This document shows, piece after piece, positions 7,602 through 15,737 of a DNA stretch of 64,000 nucleotides. Origin of the DNA: Chrysogorgia sp. JL179-B06 (taxonomy: Eukaryota; Cnidaria; Anthozoa; Scleralcyonacea; Chrysogorgiidae); assembly GCA_035772405.1 (NCBI GenBank), contig JAYKKM010000080.1, positions 3,534,001 through 3,598,000 of the forward strand, written 5' to 3'. The position numbers and the translations under genes were made by a program. The notes beneath the pieces are model-generated. The model ran no database searches and had not been told where the DNA came from. It worked only from the letters and a program-made list of their open reading frames with translations. Numbering within the stretch: position 1 is the first letter of the stretch; each line of letters starts with the position of its first letter.

Positions 7602-8319
7602 GATTACTATACCTCCAGAGAAATGTTCTCTCCTGTTGCGGCAACTGTTGTTCGTTGTTAAATATCCGCTGAAGCTCTAAGTTTTTAAGATGAGTCTGCG
7701 AGCTATCATGTCTCAAGCGATACAGTGGGTCGTTGGTGACCACACCGCATGGGTGACAGGTGTACACGTTTTTATTTCTCGCAAAGTGTCTGTGGGCTGG
7801 CGAGAGTACGTGGTCCCTGATATCATCCGCGCCCAGTATCTCATTACACCCAACCTTGCAAACGTGAACGTCGCGGTTTGCGGCGAGCTCTAGCCACGCT
7901 TTGGCTTTGGTTGGGCATGGTTTCCACATAAGGGTCGCTAAGAACACTTGGAGGAAATTACCGAGTAATGTGGCGTTGGACTCACTAGGGTCGCTCAAGT
8001 AGACACCACTCGCTAACATAAGGTATTTGAATGGTGAGTAACACCACACAGGGATTATGTCAGCTAACACACCAGCAAGCTCGTTGGCTCTGTCTTCTCG
8101 AAGATCGATCCAAGCGTCGAGAAGATACCTCGTATGGCGGATCTGAGAGCCAAGCCGTTTTGGTGGTCCTTCAGGGTCGGGGTCGAACATTGTGTATGTT
8201 GAGAAGTACTCGTTTAAGACGGTAGGTCCAGAGGCGCCTTGTAGGGTGGGCACACTGATAAAGGCTGTTCTCAACATGTTGGCAATATCTTCTTCGCTGG
8301 TTTCTCTGGCTTGAGTCAT
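7585..8319 (-). CDS. Protein with two matrin/U1-type zinc fingers, 244 aa
   Basis: Function not recognised. The N-terminal 150 residues are helical and Trp/Leu-rich with no known motif. The C-terminal part has two tandem fingers: CKVGC..H....AHRHF (C-x3-C-x11-H-x5-H) and CHPCG..H..SSQTH (C-x2-C-x12-H-x5-H). The second follows the spacing of matrin/U1C-type fingers that bind RNA or double-stranded RNA. It is upstream of and overlaps thymidine kinase, and is divergent from the 109-aa membrane gene. It could be a nucleic-acid-binding regulator or a host-interaction protein. Confidence 0.72.
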   Translation of the reverse strand: MTQARETSEEDIANMLRTAFISVPTLQGASGPTVLNEYFSTYTMFDPDPEGPPKRLGSQIRHTRYLLDAWIDLREDRANELAGVLADIIPVWCYSPFKYLMLASGVYLSDPSESNATLLGNFLQVFLATLMWKPCPTKAKAWLELAANRDVHVCKVGCNEILGADDIRDHVLSPAHRHFARNKNVYTCHPCGVVTNDPLYRLRHDSSQTHLKNLELQRIFNNEQQLPQQERTFLWRYSNHEENR

Positions 8320-8449
8320 TATGTTATACTCTCAGAAAAAATCCTAATTTTTAGTGCGTTTGGCCTGGGACTGTGAGATACCTGTGAGGTCAACTGTGAG
8401 ACACCTGTGAGGTCATCTGTGAGTAAGATAACACGTGATAGTGTATTAG
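8320..8449. promoter_or_regulatory. Divergent intergenic region with TGTGAG repeats
   Basis: 130 bp between divergent starts. It contains repeated CTGTGAGACACC and TGTGAGGTCA units (five TGTGAG words within about 70 bp), followed by GATAAC, an ACACGTGA box and TAGTGTATTAG before the plus gene. On the minus side TGAGAGTATAACATA precedes the ATG. The corresponding region of element 2 (35173-35304) keeps the repeats. It is a candidate bidirectional promoter with regulator-binding repeats, or an internal origin. Confidence 0.6.
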
Positions 8450-8779
8450 ATGGTTGAAGACTCACAGACGGCTGTTGAAGCTAAGATCACGGCTGATGTG
8501 AAAAGTGTTAAGGTAAAGGACCCAAAGCGCGTCGCTGCTGGTAAAAAGTTGGCTGAGATATCGAAAGCTGCGAAAGAAAAGAGAATGCGTGAAATGATAG
8601 TTAACGAAGAACAGGGTAGTGAGTGGAGCTATGGTTACATTGTTGGAACACTTGGTGTTGTCATTGCTAGTGCTTCGTTGTGGTACACAATTAGCAGTGG
8701 AAAAGTGAGCGCTACACCAGCACCTGTGTCAGAGAACCACAAAACTCGTCGTCCAGCGTTAGACACATTTGATTCTTGA
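8450..8779 (+). CDS. Small single-pass membrane protein, 109 aa
   Basis: Basic, coiled N-terminal half containing DPKRVAAGKKLAEISKAAKE, then one membrane segment (YIVGTLGVVIASASLWYTI, about residues 63-82) and a short polar tail ending in ALDTFDS. Domain order suggests a positively charged cytoplasmic or nucleic-acid-facing part and a membrane anchor. First of three small membrane genes followed by the zinc-ribbon and polymerase genes on the same strand. No named family recognised. Confidence 0.75.
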   Translation: MVEDSQTAVEAKITADVKSVKVKDPKRVAAGKKLAEISKAAKEKRMREMIVNEEQGSEWSYGYIVGTLGVVIASASLWYTISSGKVSATPAPVSENHKTRRPALDTFDS

Positions 8780-8794
8780 ACAAAACACACGACA

Positions 8795-9037
8795 ATGTAT
8801 ATGGCTGCGATCGATCGAAAAGAACCTATGAACGAATTGTACGATGCGCTACTTGTTACGACTGGTGCTGTGGCAGTGAGTATGATTTCTAAGAAGGCTT
8901 TGGGAGAACCATTGGGAACACCAGAGACTGTGAAGGGCACAGTGAAACTTGCTGCAGCTGTTGGTGCAGGAACGCTGTTAGTAAAATGGGCGCAATCGAA
9001 AAAGTGGATACCGACAGATCCATTCAAATCAACGTAA
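8795..9037 (+). CDS. Small hydrophobic protein, 80 aa
   Basis: Two weakly hydrophobic stretches, LLVTTGAVAVSMI and VKLAAAVGAGTLLVKW, separated by a Gly/Pro loop (GEPLGTPE), ending KKWIPTDPFKS. Probably a two-pass membrane or hairpin protein. The stop is 4 bp before the next ATG. The ATG at 8795 is the first of two close in-frame ATGs. Conserved almost exactly in element 2. Function unknown; it may be part of an internal membrane or pore. Confidence 0.72.
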   Translation: MYMAAIDRKEPMNELYDALLVTTGAVAVSMISKKALGEPLGTPETVKGTVKLAAAVGAGTLLVKWAQSKKWIPTDPFKST

Positions 9038-9041
9038 GTTA

Positions 9042-9461
9042 ATGGTGAGTGTTGCGGCTGGAGGGATTTTTAATGCAGTGGCTTTTGCAGGCGCTGGCTT
9101 TATGTTTTCGAAATTTAATCACTCAGGTTATGAAGCTGAGATGAAAAGGCACAACCATGCGTTGGAACAGTTAGCCAGTGCGAAAGAAGTGTGGTATGAA
9201 AATGAAATCGCTAAAAAAGATCAGATTCAGCGCTTGCGACAACAGCTCTCTGATGTTAATGCATACATCAATGACACAAACCACGCGTTGGAGGAACTTA
9301 GAAGAGTGATGACTATTCAGCACGGCGGACGAGTGTTCACTGACCTCCCGAAGGTTGCGGATTACTACCAACCGAGTGCGGAAATGAAGGAATACCAATT
9401 ATTGTTTGTTAGCGCGCTAGGCTTGGGTAGTGGAATAGTGGTGTGGGTGCTAACTCGGTAA
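9042..9461 (+). CDS. Coiled-coil protein with two terminal membrane segments, 139 aa
   Basis: Begins with a Gly/Ala-rich hydrophobic segment (GGIFNAVAFAGAGFMFSKF), followed by a long coiled coil (about residues 30-90, with heptad-like Leu/Ala spacing), a conserved TDLPKVADYYQPS stretch, and a C-terminal membrane segment (LLFVSALGLGSGIVVWVL). The two hydrophobic ends with a coiled coil between would suit a spanning or fusion-like membrane protein. The motif GTAAGTTA sits directly before the ATG. Function unknown. Confidence 0.75.
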   Translation: MVSVAAGGIFNAVAFAGAGFMFSKFNHSGYEAEMKRHNHALEQLASAKEVWYENEIAKKDQIQRLRQQLSDVNAYINDTNHALEELRRVMTIQHGGRVFTDLPKVADYYQPSAEMKEYQLLFVSALGLGSGIVVWVLTR

Positions 9462-9488
9462 AAAAAATATGTTGGAGTAGTATAAGCG

Positions 9489-10052
9489 ATGGACAAACTT
9501 GTGAGGCAGATGAGCTATGGCTTGACAATTGACGAAATCGTGAGTGAGACGCAAACTGAGTGTGGAGACGCCTTCAGAATTTACTACTGCTCGGATTGTG
9601 ACGTTGTGAAACATGTGACTGACTGCGGTGGGTACGCGTGTCCAAAGTGTGGCGACACCGAATGGGGTTACACTCAGAGTTACAGCGACATGAGACTCAC
9701 GCGACTAAAAAGCGTTCACAAACGGTCTTGGTGGATGGGAAGGAGACTACGGAATGTTGTGAGGGGTGAGCACCTTGAGTTGATAAAAGAGGACTTCCTG
9801 AAAGTTGTCAATGTGCTGCACTCATGCAATTTGATAAAGGGTAGGAACGTTAGCAGATACGGATACTACATTATTAGGTTGTGTCATAGAAGACGAGTCG
9901 AGACACTCAAGAAGGTGCTTGACCTCAAAGACGGGAAGGTGAAAGACTTGTTCGACGACAATTTGTTTGGGGTGGTGTACCCGAAGCTGGGATGGTGTGA
10001 AAGTGGCGATATTTATTACAATGAGTGGGCTAAGAAAAAAAGTGTAGTGTAA
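9489..10052 (+). CDS. Zinc-ribbon protein upstream of polymerase, 187 aa
   Basis: A four-cysteine zinc ribbon lies at residues 34-56 (YYCSDCD then YACPKCGDTEWGY). After it comes a basic helical region with HKRSWWMGRRLRNVV, LIKGRNVSRYGYYIIRLCH and a Tyr/Leu-rich tail. A ribbon followed by this helical layout recalls late transcription factors of the VLTF3 type in large DNA viruses, but the resemblance is weak and not tested. It could also be a polymerase accessory. GTAGTATAAG precedes the ATG. Polymerase starts 10 bp after its stop. Confidence 0.7.
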   Translation: MDKLVRQMSYGLTIDEIVSETQTECGDAFRIYYCSDCDVVKHVTDCGGYACPKCGDTEWGYTQSYSDMRLTRLKSVHKRSWWMGRRLRNVVRGEHLELIKEDFLKVVNVLHSCNLIKGRNVSRYGYYIIRLCHRRRVETLKKVLDLKDGKVKDLFDDNLFGVVYPKLGWCESGDIYYNEWAKKKSVV

Positions 10053-10062
10053 GTATAAGCCA

Positions 10063-13000
10063 ATGAGTCGGACTGTGAGAAACCCGCTGAAAAAAAGACG
10101 GGCGCATAAGACGAGTACAGCCGTTGTCAATTCACTAACAGATGAAGCGACCAACGTTCACGGCTTCTTTAGAGACCAAGAAACACAACCTGTAGAAGAC
10201 CTCGCACCGTCAACGCGTCTGTTGGATCGAGCACTGAGAGGGTTCACAAGGTCTTATGGAGTCGAAGTGATTGACGACAGAGACATCAATCAGGTAAATG
10301 GTAGTAGAAGTGCTGTCACTAACCTTTTGAGACGTGAACTAGGTGAGACCAATGGAATGAAAGTGGTGGAGACAGTTAAGGTCACTTTTGAGAAAGTTTT
10401 AGAACTCGATAAGACCACATACAAAACTGCCTACTTTAACAGCGAAACGTTTGTCGTCATTAACGAGCATGACATCGAGGGTGTCGCCAATCGTGGGTCG
10501 GAGCAGATTTTGACGCGGATAGCTGGGTGGTTATCTGAGGGGTCTGGATGGACTATCGACAAAATAGACGCGCACTACGTCAATGTCGCTATTTACAGAC
10601 CTTTGCATGGGAGTAGCTACATTGCGCTGCCAAAGGAGCTGTGCAACAGTATGAAGGGCTTGATAAACGTAAATAACGGGGATGACAACGAGTGCTTTAG
10701 ATGGTGCCACCTTGCACACAAATTTCCTGTTGGAAAAAACTCTGACAGAACGTCAAAGTACGCTAGGCATGTCGGCGAGCTGAACTATGACGGAATTGAC
10801 TTCCCAGTGTCAGTCAAAGACTACAACAAGATCGAAAAGGCAAACGATATTAGCATAAATGTTTTTGGGTATGAAAATAAGCAGTCATTCCCTGTGTACG
10901 TTTCTAAGGAGACGTATCCTGACCATATGGACCTACTGTTGATAACTAATGACGTGGGCAACAAGCATTATGTGTACATTCGCGATTTTAACAAATTCAT
11001 GTACCGTCAGACAAAGTATAAGGCGAGAAAGCACTTTTGTAGATATTGCCTGCAGTGTTTTACCCGAGCGGACGTGCTTGAAAGTCACATTGAAGTATGT
11101 TTGGTCATCAATGGGAAGCAAGCTATTAAAATGCCGCGAAAAGGCGCGAAAGTAAAATACGAGAATTTTAGTAGACAGCTAAATGTACCATTTGTGGTGT
11201 ATGCAGACTTTGAGGCTATCACACAGAAGGTGCACACAGCGACGCCATCAAGCGAGTGTAGCTACACAAACGCCTACCAGAGGCACGTCGACTGTGGCTA
11301 TGGGTATAAACTGGTTTGTTGTTATGACAACGAGTACAGTAAGCCAGTAAAAGTGTATCGCGGTGAAAATGCAGTCAACAAGTTCATTGGGGAGATGTTA
11401 GAAATTGTCGAATATTGTAAAGAGACATCTGAGAGTCACTTTAACAAAGAAATGATACTGACTGATGCCGATAAGAAGAACTTTGACGAGGCTAAGAGTT
11501 GTCATATTTGCAGTGTTGAGTACACTGGTGCTGACGTTAGAGTGAGAGACCACTGTCACGTGTCAGGTAAGTACAGAGGGTCTGCACACCGCGATTGTAA
11601 CGTGAACTTTAGATTGACTGATAAAATCCCTGTGATCTTTCATAACTTGCGCGGCTACGATAGCCATTTCATCATGCAGGAGATTGGCAAGTTTGGTCAA
11701 GACATAAATGTGATACCGAACAACATGGAGAAGTACATGGCGTTCATGCTTGGAAAAAACTTGGTATTTTTGGACAGCTTTCAGTTCATGAGTAGTGGTC
11801 TAGACAACTTGGTGAGGAACCTACCAAGGGACGCTTTCAAATACACGTCAGAAGTGTTTCGCGACGACGGGTTGGCACTTATGACAAGAAAGGGGGTCTA
11901 TCCCTATGATTACATGGACTCCTTTGAAAAATTCGACGAGCGCGAGCTACCCTCCAAAAAAGATTTCTACAGCGTTCTGAACGATGAGCACATCACGGAA
12001 GAAATGCACGAGCGTGCCATCGATGTGTGGGACTACTTCGACGTTGAAAGTATGGGTGAGTATCACGACCTGTATTTGAAAAGCGATGTGCTCTTGCTTG
12101 CCGACGTTTTTGAGAACTTTAGAAAGACATGCCATCGTGAGTACAAACTAGACCCGTGTCATTATTTCACGTCGCCTGGATTGGCTTGGGATGCCATGTT
12201 AAAGATGACTGGAGTGGAGCTCGAATTATTGTCTGACATTGACATGTTCCAGTTCGTAGAGTTGGGTATGCGTGGTGGTGTGAGCTACATATGCAACAGA
12301 CATGGCGTGGCGAATAATAAGTACATGAAAGGGTATGACAAAGCGCAAGAGTCGAAGTATTTGATGTACCTTGATGCCAACAATTTGTATGGATGGGCAA
12401 TGAGTCGAAGTCTACCCACGGGTGGCTTCAAGTGGTTGACTGAGAAAGAAATAAAAAAGGTTAATCTATGCGACTATCACAACAATAGTAAAAAAGGCTT
12501 ACTGCTCGAGGTCGACTTGGAGTACCCGGCCCATTTGCATGACCTACATAACGATTACCCGCTGGCTCCTGAGAAGATGGAGATAACCGTTGACATGTTG
12601 TCGGAGTACTGCACGAAAATCAAAAATAAGTTTAACGTGAGTGTTGGTGGTGTAAAGAAGCTGGTGACTAATTTGATGGATAAAAAAAAGTATGTGTGTC
12701 ACTACGGAAATCTGCAGTTGTACATGGATCTTGGATTAAAAATCAATAAGATTCACAGGGTCCTGCAGTTTGACCAGTCCAAGTGGTTAGGCAAGTACAT
12801 CGACTTTAACACAGTCAAAAGAACTGCGGCTAAGAACGCTTTTGAGAAGGACTTCTTCAAGTTGATGAACAACAGTGTGTTCGGAAAAACGATGGAAAAC
12901 TTGAGGAAGCGTGTGGACGTAAGATTAGTGACCACTGCGAAGAAATTAGAAAAGCTTGTCTCGAAGCCGACGTTTGTGTCTTGCAAAATATTTAGCGAGA

Positions 13001-13671
13001 ACTTAGTCGCTGTCCACAAAGTTAAAGAAACGCTGACACTAAACAGACCTGCATATGTGGGTATGTGCATACTAGACTTGAGTAAAACGCTGATGTACAA
13101 TTTTCACTACAATTATATTATGAAAAAGTACTCTAGCGACACCTGTAGATTGCACTTCACCGACACTGACAGTCTGTTGTACTCAATCAAAACTGACGAC
13201 GTTTATTCCGACTTTATGATGGAGTGCGAAAAGTTCGACAATAGCGACTATCCTGTAGACAGCCCATTCTTTTTTAGAGAGAATAAGAAAGTTATTGGGA
13301 AGATGAAGGACGAGTGCGCTGGAACGCCAATTGTCGAGTTCGTCGGGTTGCGCAGTAAAATGTACAGCTATTTGAAAGAGGGTGGAGGTGGCGGGAAAAC
13401 CGCTAAAGGTATTAGAAAAAATATAATTAAAAAGGTAATCAGACACGAAGATTACAAAAGCGTGTTACTCGAGCAGAAACAGTTGCGACACACAATGAAG
13501 ACCATTAGAAGTGTCAAACATCAGCTAGGTAGTTACGAAATTAATAAAGTGTCGCTATCCTGTTTTGATGACAAACGATACCTTTTAGAAAATGGTATTG
13601 ACTCATACGCATATGGTCACAAAAACATTGAAGCGAGAGACACCACTGAAAACAGTGAGCAAACGGACTAA
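10063..13671 (+). CDS. polB: Protein-primed family B DNA polymerase, 1202 aa
   Basis: Replicates the element, probably starting from a protein primer. In order: a variable N-terminus; a finger (HFCRYCLQCF...H....C) near residue 325; Exo I YADFEAI with D382; a CHICSVEYT...DHCHVSGKYRG...C EndoVII-like zinc site near 475-515; Exo II FHNLRGYDSHF near 530; Exo III YLKSDV near 670; Pol A DANNLYGWAM near 770; Pol B NNSVFGKTMEN near 935; and Pol C HFTDTDSLLYS near 1033. All catalytic acids are present. The last residues ENSEQTD are encoded by sequence shared with the opposite terminus of element 2. Confidence 0.95.
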   Translation: MSRTVRNPLKKRRAHKTSTAVVNSLTDEATNVHGFFRDQETQPVEDLAPSTRLLDRALRGFTRSYGVEVIDDRDINQVNGSRSAVTNLLRRELGETNGMKVVETVKVTFEKVLELDKTTYKTAYFNSETFVVINEHDIEGVANRGSEQILTRIAGWLSEGSGWTIDKIDAHYVNVAIYRPLHGSSYIALPKELCNSMKGLINVNNGDDNECFRWCHLAHKFPVGKNSDRTSKYARHVGELNYDGIDFPVSVKDYNKIEKANDISINVFGYENKQSFPVYVSKETYPDHMDLLLITNDVGNKHYVYIRDFNKFMYRQTKYKARKHFCRYCLQCFTRADVLESHIEVCLVINGKQAIKMPRKGAKVKYENFSRQLNVPFVVYADFEAITQKVHTATPSSECSYTNAYQRHVDCGYGYKLVCCYDNEYSKPVKVYRGENAVNKFIGEMLEIVEYCKETSESHFNKEMILTDADKKNFDEAKSCHICSVEYTGADVRVRDHCHVSGKYRGSAHRDCNVNFRLTDKIPVIFHNLRGYDSHFIMQEIGKFGQDINVIPNNMEKYMAFMLGKNLVFLDSFQFMSSGLDNLVRNLPRDAFKYTSEVFRDDGLALMTRKGVYPYDYMDSFEKFDERELPSKKDFYSVLNDEHITEEMHERAIDVWDYFDVESMGEYHDLYLKSDVLLLADVFENFRKTCHREYKLDPCHYFTSPGLAWDAMLKMTGVELELLSDIDMFQFVELGMRGGVSYICNRHGVANNKYMKGYDKAQESKYLMYLDANNLYGWAMSRSLPTGGFKWLTEKEIKKVNLCDYHNNSKKGLLLEVDLEYPAHLHDLHNDYPLAPEKMEITVDMLSEYCTKIKNKFNVSVGGVKKLVTNLMDKKKYVCHYGNLQLYMDLGLKINKIHRVLQFDQSKWLGKYIDFNTVKRTAAKNAFEKDFFKLMNNSVFGKTMENLRKRVDVRLVTTAKKLEKLVSKPTFVSCKIFSENLVAVHKVKETLTLNRPAYVGMCILDLSKTLMYNFHYNYIMKKYSSDTCRLHFTDTDSLLYSIKTDDVYSDFMMECEKFDNSDYPVDSPFFFRENKKVIGKMKDECAGTPIVEFVGLRSKMYSYLKEGGGGGKTAKGIRKNIIKKVIRHEDYKSVLLEQKQLRHTMKTIRSVKHQLGSYEINKVSLSCFDDKRYLLENGIDSYAYGHKNIEARDTTENSEQTD

Positions 13672-13755
13672 TTCGCAAAACGACTGGCTATTTGTTAGTC
13701 AATGTTGTTAGCCAATCAAAAGAGCGCCATTTCGCTATCCACTTGGATAAAACAT

Positions 13756-13787
13756 CACCACTAGAATCAAAATCTAGTGGTTTTTTT
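13756..13787 (+). terminator. Hairpin plus T-run after the polymerase gene
   Basis: Perfect 8-bp stem CCACTAGA/TCTAGTGG with a 7-base loop, followed by seven T. It lies 85 bp after the polymerase stop and recurs inward of both termini of element 2. It has the form of an intrinsic terminator. Use by a viral or host polymerase is inference. Confidence 0.5.
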
Positions 13788-13799
13788 CGCGCGTGAATT

Positions 13800-14020
13800 G
13801 AGACAACAGCAGAACGCGTCGGTTGAAATGACACTCTCTATTTTTTAATATGTGGGAGTGAGCTCGTACCACATTTTATTTTTTTAACACGCGAAAATGT
13901 TGAAATGACACTTTCTATTTTTTCCTAAATGTAATTTGTGAGAATTTTGAAACGACGCTCTCTATTTTTTTTAAATATGGCTGAAATGGTGTCAAATTTA
14001 GCGAGAGTCGCTATTTAGTA
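13800..14020. repeat. Subterminal iterated motif, element 1
   Basis: Three or four imperfect units of about 50-60 bp built on TTGAAATGACACTCTCTAT followed by T-runs. They start near 13823, 13911 and 13949, with a diverged unit near 13983. Related units occur in the terminal repeats of element 2. Probable binding sites for a terminal or integration protein. Confidence 0.55.
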
Positions 14021-14114
14021 TAAATTTGGTATTGTTTCGCTAGTCTCGCGTGTGTTTGACATCAATTTAGTAGAAAATGTGCGAGGGATGTCTAGATTGA
14101 CTAACGATCGTTGT

Positions 14115-14283
14115 AGTAGTATAGCAACTAGGGCTGCGAGCTTATTCGACGTCAATCGTGAATATAAACACCAAAACATCGCCAAATTTGTCGAGTCGTG
14201 ACTTGGCCAAATTTGGTGACGTTTTGGTGTTTATATTCACGGTTGAGGTCGATTGAGCTCGCAGCCCTAGTTGCTATACTACT
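14115..14283. repeat. Right terminal palindrome of element 1
   Basis: 169 bp that read AGTAGTATAGCAAC from both ends, with AACACCAAAACAT/ATGTTTTGGTGTT-like inner arms (the central arms differ in a few bases). It can fold into one long hairpin. Same architecture but different sequence from the element 2 terminus. Confidence 0.85.
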
Positions 14284-14289
14284 TATACT

Positions 14290-14660
14290 AACCCTGGCTC
14301 TAATCATGAACCCTCATACTAACCTTCCTACTAACCCTCGAACAACTAGTTTCCAGTCTTTCCACGGAAACCGCATTTTAAAGTATACTTTCTAGTGATC
14401 ACCTAGAACAAAGATGGAATAAATTATAGTGAGAAAGCTACAAAACACGATCGAAGATATTGGGTTACTGGCGCTCCTAACAACACTATAGTTACCGTAT
14501 CGCTTCACGTTTCTTTTAAAAATACGCTACATTTTCGATTAGCAAATTATTTCAAAAAGCAAGACAAAAGCATTGTTTTTTTGGCAAAAAACTCGGCGTC
14601 ATTGTGTGACTTGCCGCTACTCGATATCTATAGACAATATTTTAATAGCGCGAGTAGCGT
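14290..14660. other. Host DNA beside element 1
   Basis: Opens with degenerate ACTAACCCT-like telomere-type words (14287-14340). The rest is AT-rich with no convincing gene. The last eight bases (AGTAGCGT, 14653-14660) are the left target duplication of the next element. Confidence 0.5.
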
Positions 14661-15729
14661 CAGTGGCGTAGCCAAGCCCGGTCCGGGGAAATGCTCGGCT
14701 GTGCCATAGAGTAACTATAATCAATTAAACAAATTATTTTACTAAATTAGAGTTAACATATACTACAGAAATCACCGTAATATGGAAAGATGCGGTCTTG
14801 TCTTACTTTTGTCTCCTTTTTACCACCGGCTGTGGAAAAGCAGAACAAGCATTATTTCACTCTACTTCGGCACTGGAAACATGCTTCAGGGGGAAATTGG
14901 ACAATCGTACGTCACAACACTATAAGCAAGCAATGTTATCGTTAAAATATACTCAAGCTATTATTCATAGAAAAGTTTGCCGCACTTGCGTTAATTTGAC
15001 AAAATCCAGAAATTTTACGTATAACAGAATTAACATTAAGGGTTCTGTTTCCATAATTTACTTGTACCTAATCAGTGAAGGTAGATGTGATTACAGGAGC
15101 GATTTATGAGGGATTTGTTTGCAATGACCTACAGTATATGATATTCTCCATTTCGACCACATGACTCCCGTTGGATATTGCTGTTATTAAAAGTAAAATA
15201 ATACGAAAGACTGAAAGAGAAGGTTTACTATAGCTAGTAAAGCAGCAAAGCTATACAGTAAACACCCGCTATGAAGAACCTTCCGCCTATAAGAACCTCA
15301 GGCTGAAATTAGGGATTTTGTGCCCCTCTCAATAAGAACCTGTTTGAGCCTGATATTTGAAATAGGTTCTTATGTCACAAAATCAATTTATAATTCCACT
15401 GTAACAAAGTCCTAAATTTTTTTAGATATAATCTACACTGTGGAAGTGGGAACACCAACAGCATGTCAGTCATGTAACCGCAGTTTACTGCTATGAGCTG
15501 TAGCAGTAATAGAACTGTTCAGTGTTAAGGAAGATGTACCTTAATGTTGTTATATACTAGTCTTATACTCTTATCATCTACAAAGAAAACTGAATGTACT
15601 GCCAAGTTAATTTCATCCATATCATCTCATTGACATACATGTAAGTGTTTATCAGTTACTGAATTGTGTAAATCTCAGGGTGCCCACCGGGTGCCCATAG
15701 GCAATTGGTCAACGATGGCTACGCCACTG
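14661..15729. mobile_element. Non-autonomous hAT-like element, 1069 bp
   Basis: Termini CAGTGGCGTAGCCA and its inverse TGGCTACGCCACTG (with a base of slack at the inner end), flanked by a perfect 8-bp direct repeat AGTAGCGT (14653-14660 and 15730-15737). TIR sequence and duplication length fit the hAT superfamily. No transposase-length frame inside, so it is a passenger copy. Internally, a CCGCCTATAAGAACC segment near 15285 may be part of another repeat. Confidence 0.82.
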
Positions 15730-15737
15730 AGTAGCGT

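Larger units (their letters stand above)
1..14283 (+). mobile_element. Polinton/Maverick-type element 1 (left end outside window)
   Basis: Virus-like DNA transposon cut by the window start. It carries family B polymerase, RVE integrase, thymidine kinase, Bro-N/VRR-NUC protein and capsid-associated genes in the same order as element 2, but inverted. The part present lacks the second membrane-protein paralogue, capsid, ATPase and terminal gene, which should lie left of position 1. The right terminus ends in TATACTACT at 14283, after a 169-bp palindrome. The next six bases, tatact, are the candidate target duplication, but the other side is not visible. Coding regions are very similar to element 2, while the terminal repeat sequence is clearly different. 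Confidence 0.93.
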
